Assembly (NCBI GenBank): GCA_003973505.1
Contig: QNXT01000142.1
Coordinates: 1-6,429 of the forward strand
DNA from: Bacteroidota bacterium
GTDB taxonomy: Bacteria > Bacteroidota > Bacteroidia > Bacteroidales > UBA1556
DNA: 6,429 nucleotides
Direction of reading: 5' to 3'
The translations under genes were made by a program, and so were the position numbers. Each line of letters opens with the position of its first letter. The stretch's first letter is position 1. The notes under the pieces were generated by a model. The model ran no database searches, had not been told where the DNA came from, and worked only from the letters and a program-made list of their open reading frames with translations. Positions 4,787 to 6,429 of the stretch are shown here, piece by piece.

Positions 4787-6429
4787 ATGAGAAAAATATA
4801 TTTTGCAGTTTTGGCTTTATTAGTATTTCATACTGCAACAGCCCAATTATTTACAGGACAAGTAATCGACAAATCAACAAACGAACCCATCGCCTATGCG
4901 CAAGTTTATTTTCCCGAATTAAAGGCCGGAACGGTAACCAATATGAAAGGTGAATTTAAGTTAGAACACGACACGCCTAAAAAACTCCATATACAAATTT
5001 CGTATGTTGGTTACGAAAGTATTGATGAAGTAATAAATACGGAATCGAAAAAGAAAATGCAGTTCTACCTAAAGCAAAGTCATTATCAATTAAAAGAAGT
5101 GGTGGTATCGGTTCCTGACGGGAAATTACAAGGCGACAATGTGGTAAGTGTGGATCATAAGAAAATAGCAAGTCTCCAAAGAACCGCTCCTATCACCTTG
5201 GCTGAGGCCATTAGTAGCATTCCAGGTATCGACCAAAATACAACAGGGGCAGGTATTGGCAAACCCGTAATTCGAGGCCTAACAGGCAATCGTATTGTTA
5301 CTTATGCCCAAGGGATACGAGTTGAAAACCAACAATGGGGCGATGAGCATGGTTTGGGTGTAGGCGAAGTGGGAATCGAAAGCGTTGAAGTAATAAAAGG
5401 TCCTGCCTCTTTACTCTATGGAGCCGATGCTATGGGTGGCGTGCTTTTCTTTATCGATGAGCGTTATGCTAATGAAAATACCATTGAAGCAAAAGCGAAA
5501 ACAAGTTTTCTTTCGAATACTTTAGGTTCCATAAATCACTTGGGTTTTAAAATTCATAAAGGACCACTTAAATTAAACCTTTTTGGAGGATATTCTACTC
5601 AGGCCGACTATAAGGTTCCCAATGGCAAACGAGTTTTTAACAGTCGCTTTGATGAGAAGAACATGAAGATTGCCTTGGGCTTTAACACCAAGAATCTGGT
5701 TTCAAATTTAAGGTATAGTTATTTGGAGAATGATTTTGGCATCGTCGATAGCAATATCTATAGCGAGTCAAACAATCGGGAATTTGAACTCCCCTTTCAA
5801 AATATTGTAAATCACAGCATAAGTCTTCAGAACACGCTTTATACAGGCGAGTCGAAAACGAGTTTAACCCTTGGCTATACACACAACTACCGTCAAGAGT
5901 TTGAAGAGCAAACGAATCATCCTGCTTTAGGATTAAAACTCGGTTCGTTTACTTATAATTTGAATTGGCATTCACCCGTTTATAAAAATATTTTCGACTT
6001 TGTGATTGGAAGTCAAGGAATGATTCAAAGCAATGTTAATAATGGAGAAGAAATATTGATTCCGGATGCCGAGAGTAAAGACTTTGGGGCTTTTGGACTT
6101 CTAAACATCGATTTAGAAAAACTCACTTTCCAAACAGGAATTCGTTTTGACAACAGAAATATTAACACCAAAACAACGGGGCATATTCAAGAGTTTTCGC
6201 ATAATTATCAAGGAATTACCTACTCAGCCGGGGCTGTATATCGACTACATAAATTCAAACTTAGAGGCAATGTATCAAGTGGATTTCGAGCTCCAACGAG
6301 TTCCGAGCTTTTATCGGATGGCGTACACGAAGGCACCATTCGCTACGAAAAAGGAAACCGTGATTTGAATCATGAGAATGCAACACAATTCGATTTATCG
6401 GTCGATTTCCAAAGCAAACATTTTCATTT
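4787..6429 (+). CDS. TonB-dependent outer-membrane receptor, ZnuD-like metal type (3' end outside window)
   Basis: An uninterrupted frame of 547 codons plus two bases runs off the window; typical receptors of this kind have about 700-800 residues, so the last part of the barrel is missing. Order: signal peptide 1-19 with cleavage likely after HTATA; a carboxypeptidase-regulatory-like domain 21-105 (GQVIDKSTNEPIAYA start, G-x-F and SYVGYES strands); plug domain about 115-225 with IRGLTGNRI (162-170), the WGDEHGLG loop (184-191) and VEVIKGPASLLYGADAMGG (200-218); then barrel strands, including SGFRAPTSSELLSDGVHEG (498-516) and RYEKGNRDL (519-527). The GIRVENQQWGDEHG plug signature and the VHEG...RYEKGN barrel segment match Bacteroidota receptors related to ZnuD, which import zinc or other metals using TonB energy; specificity among Zn, Cu and others is inferred. 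ATG at 4787 is the first start after an in-frame stop at 4757 and gives the signal peptide directly. The preceding small His protein supports a metal role. Confidence 0.9.
   Translation, partial: MRKIYFAVLALLVFHTATAQLFTGQVIDKSTNEPIAYAQVYFPELKAGTVTNMKGEFKLEHDTPKKLHIQISYVGYESIDEVINTESKKKMQFYLKQSHYQLKEVVVSVPDGKLQGDNVVSVDHKKIASLQRTAPITLAEAISSIPGIDQNTTGAGIGKPVIRGLTGNRIVTYAQGIRVENQQWGDEHGLGVGEVGIESVEVIKGPASLLYGADAMGGVLFFIDERYANENTIEAKAKTSFLSNTLGSINHLGFKIHKGPLKLNLFGGYSTQADYKVPNGKRVFNSRFDEKNMKIALGFNTKNLVSNLRYSYLENDFGIVDSNIYSESNNREFELPFQNIVNHSISLQNTLYTGESKTSLTLGYTHNYRQEFEEQTNHPALGLKLGSFTYNLNWHSPVYKNIFDFVIGSQGMIQSNVNNGEEILIPDAESKDFGAFGLLNIDLEKLTFQTGIRFDNRNINTKTTGHIQEFSHNYQGITYSAGAVYRLHKFKLRGNVSSGFRAPTSSELLSDGVHEGTIRYEKGNRDLNHENATQFDLSVDFQSKHFH

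Noticed and set aside
4741..4953. Open frame beginning ATGATGG at 4741, overlapping the receptor start
   Set aside because: It is in another frame; the 4787 frame gives a signal peptide and continuous receptor domains, while this one gives nothing recognisable and ends inside the receptor gene.
4977..6368. Further frames inside the receptor gene (4977-5171 minus, 5682-5882 minus, 6147-6368 plus)
   Set aside because: All are shadows of the receptor reading frame, which is open to the window end and carries the family motifs.

Overview
The window reads as a low-GC, AT-rich stretch of a Bacteroidota chromosome. Three things point there. No start codon has a clear Shine-Dalgarno sequence. Octamers matching the Bacteroidota -7 promoter consensus (TAnnTTTG) lie close before several genes. 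The largest rightward gene encodes a TonB-dependent receptor with the N-terminal carboxypeptidase-regulatory-like domain typical of that phylum. I cannot place it more finely than phylum.

Layout, left to right. (1) Bases 1-438, plus strand: the 3' end of a radical SAM protein of the COG0731 type; its iron-sulfur half lies before the window. (2) Bases 419-1921, minus strand: a multi-pass GT-C glycosyltransferase resembling the Alg9/PIG-B (GT22) mannosyltransferases. It overlaps the radical SAM gene tail to tail by 20 bases. (3) Bases 1905-2200: a degenerate tandem duplication of the whole junction between two genes. (4) Bases 2196-4070, minus strand: a membrane-anchored LTA-synthase-like phosphoglycerol/phosphoethanolamine transferase with serine at the expected nucleophile position. 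(5) Bases 4071-4265: a divergent promoter region. (6) Bases 4266-4592, plus strand: a small His-containing exported or membrane protein ending in an RGPP tail. (7) Bases 4787-6429, plus strand: the N-terminal 547 codons of a TonB-dependent receptor that runs off the window.

The window holds two functional blocks back to back. The leftward pair (LTA-synthase-like enzyme, then GT-C enzyme) both have envelope-facing catalytic architecture and probably modify a lipid-linked or surface glycan; the substrate cannot be read from the sequence. The rightward pair (small His protein, then receptor) looks like an outer-membrane metal acquisition unit: the receptor's plug has the WGDEHG signature of ZnuD-like zinc/heavy-metal receptors, and small His/Cys proteins with an R-x-P-P tail commonly sit just before such receptors. 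I see no RNA gene, CRISPR array, transposase or convincing rho-independent terminator. The observation most worth follow-up is the 1905-2200 duplication: one copy keeps the start codon and the other keeps the promoter-like box. I found no clear evidence of a wholly new multi-gene system.
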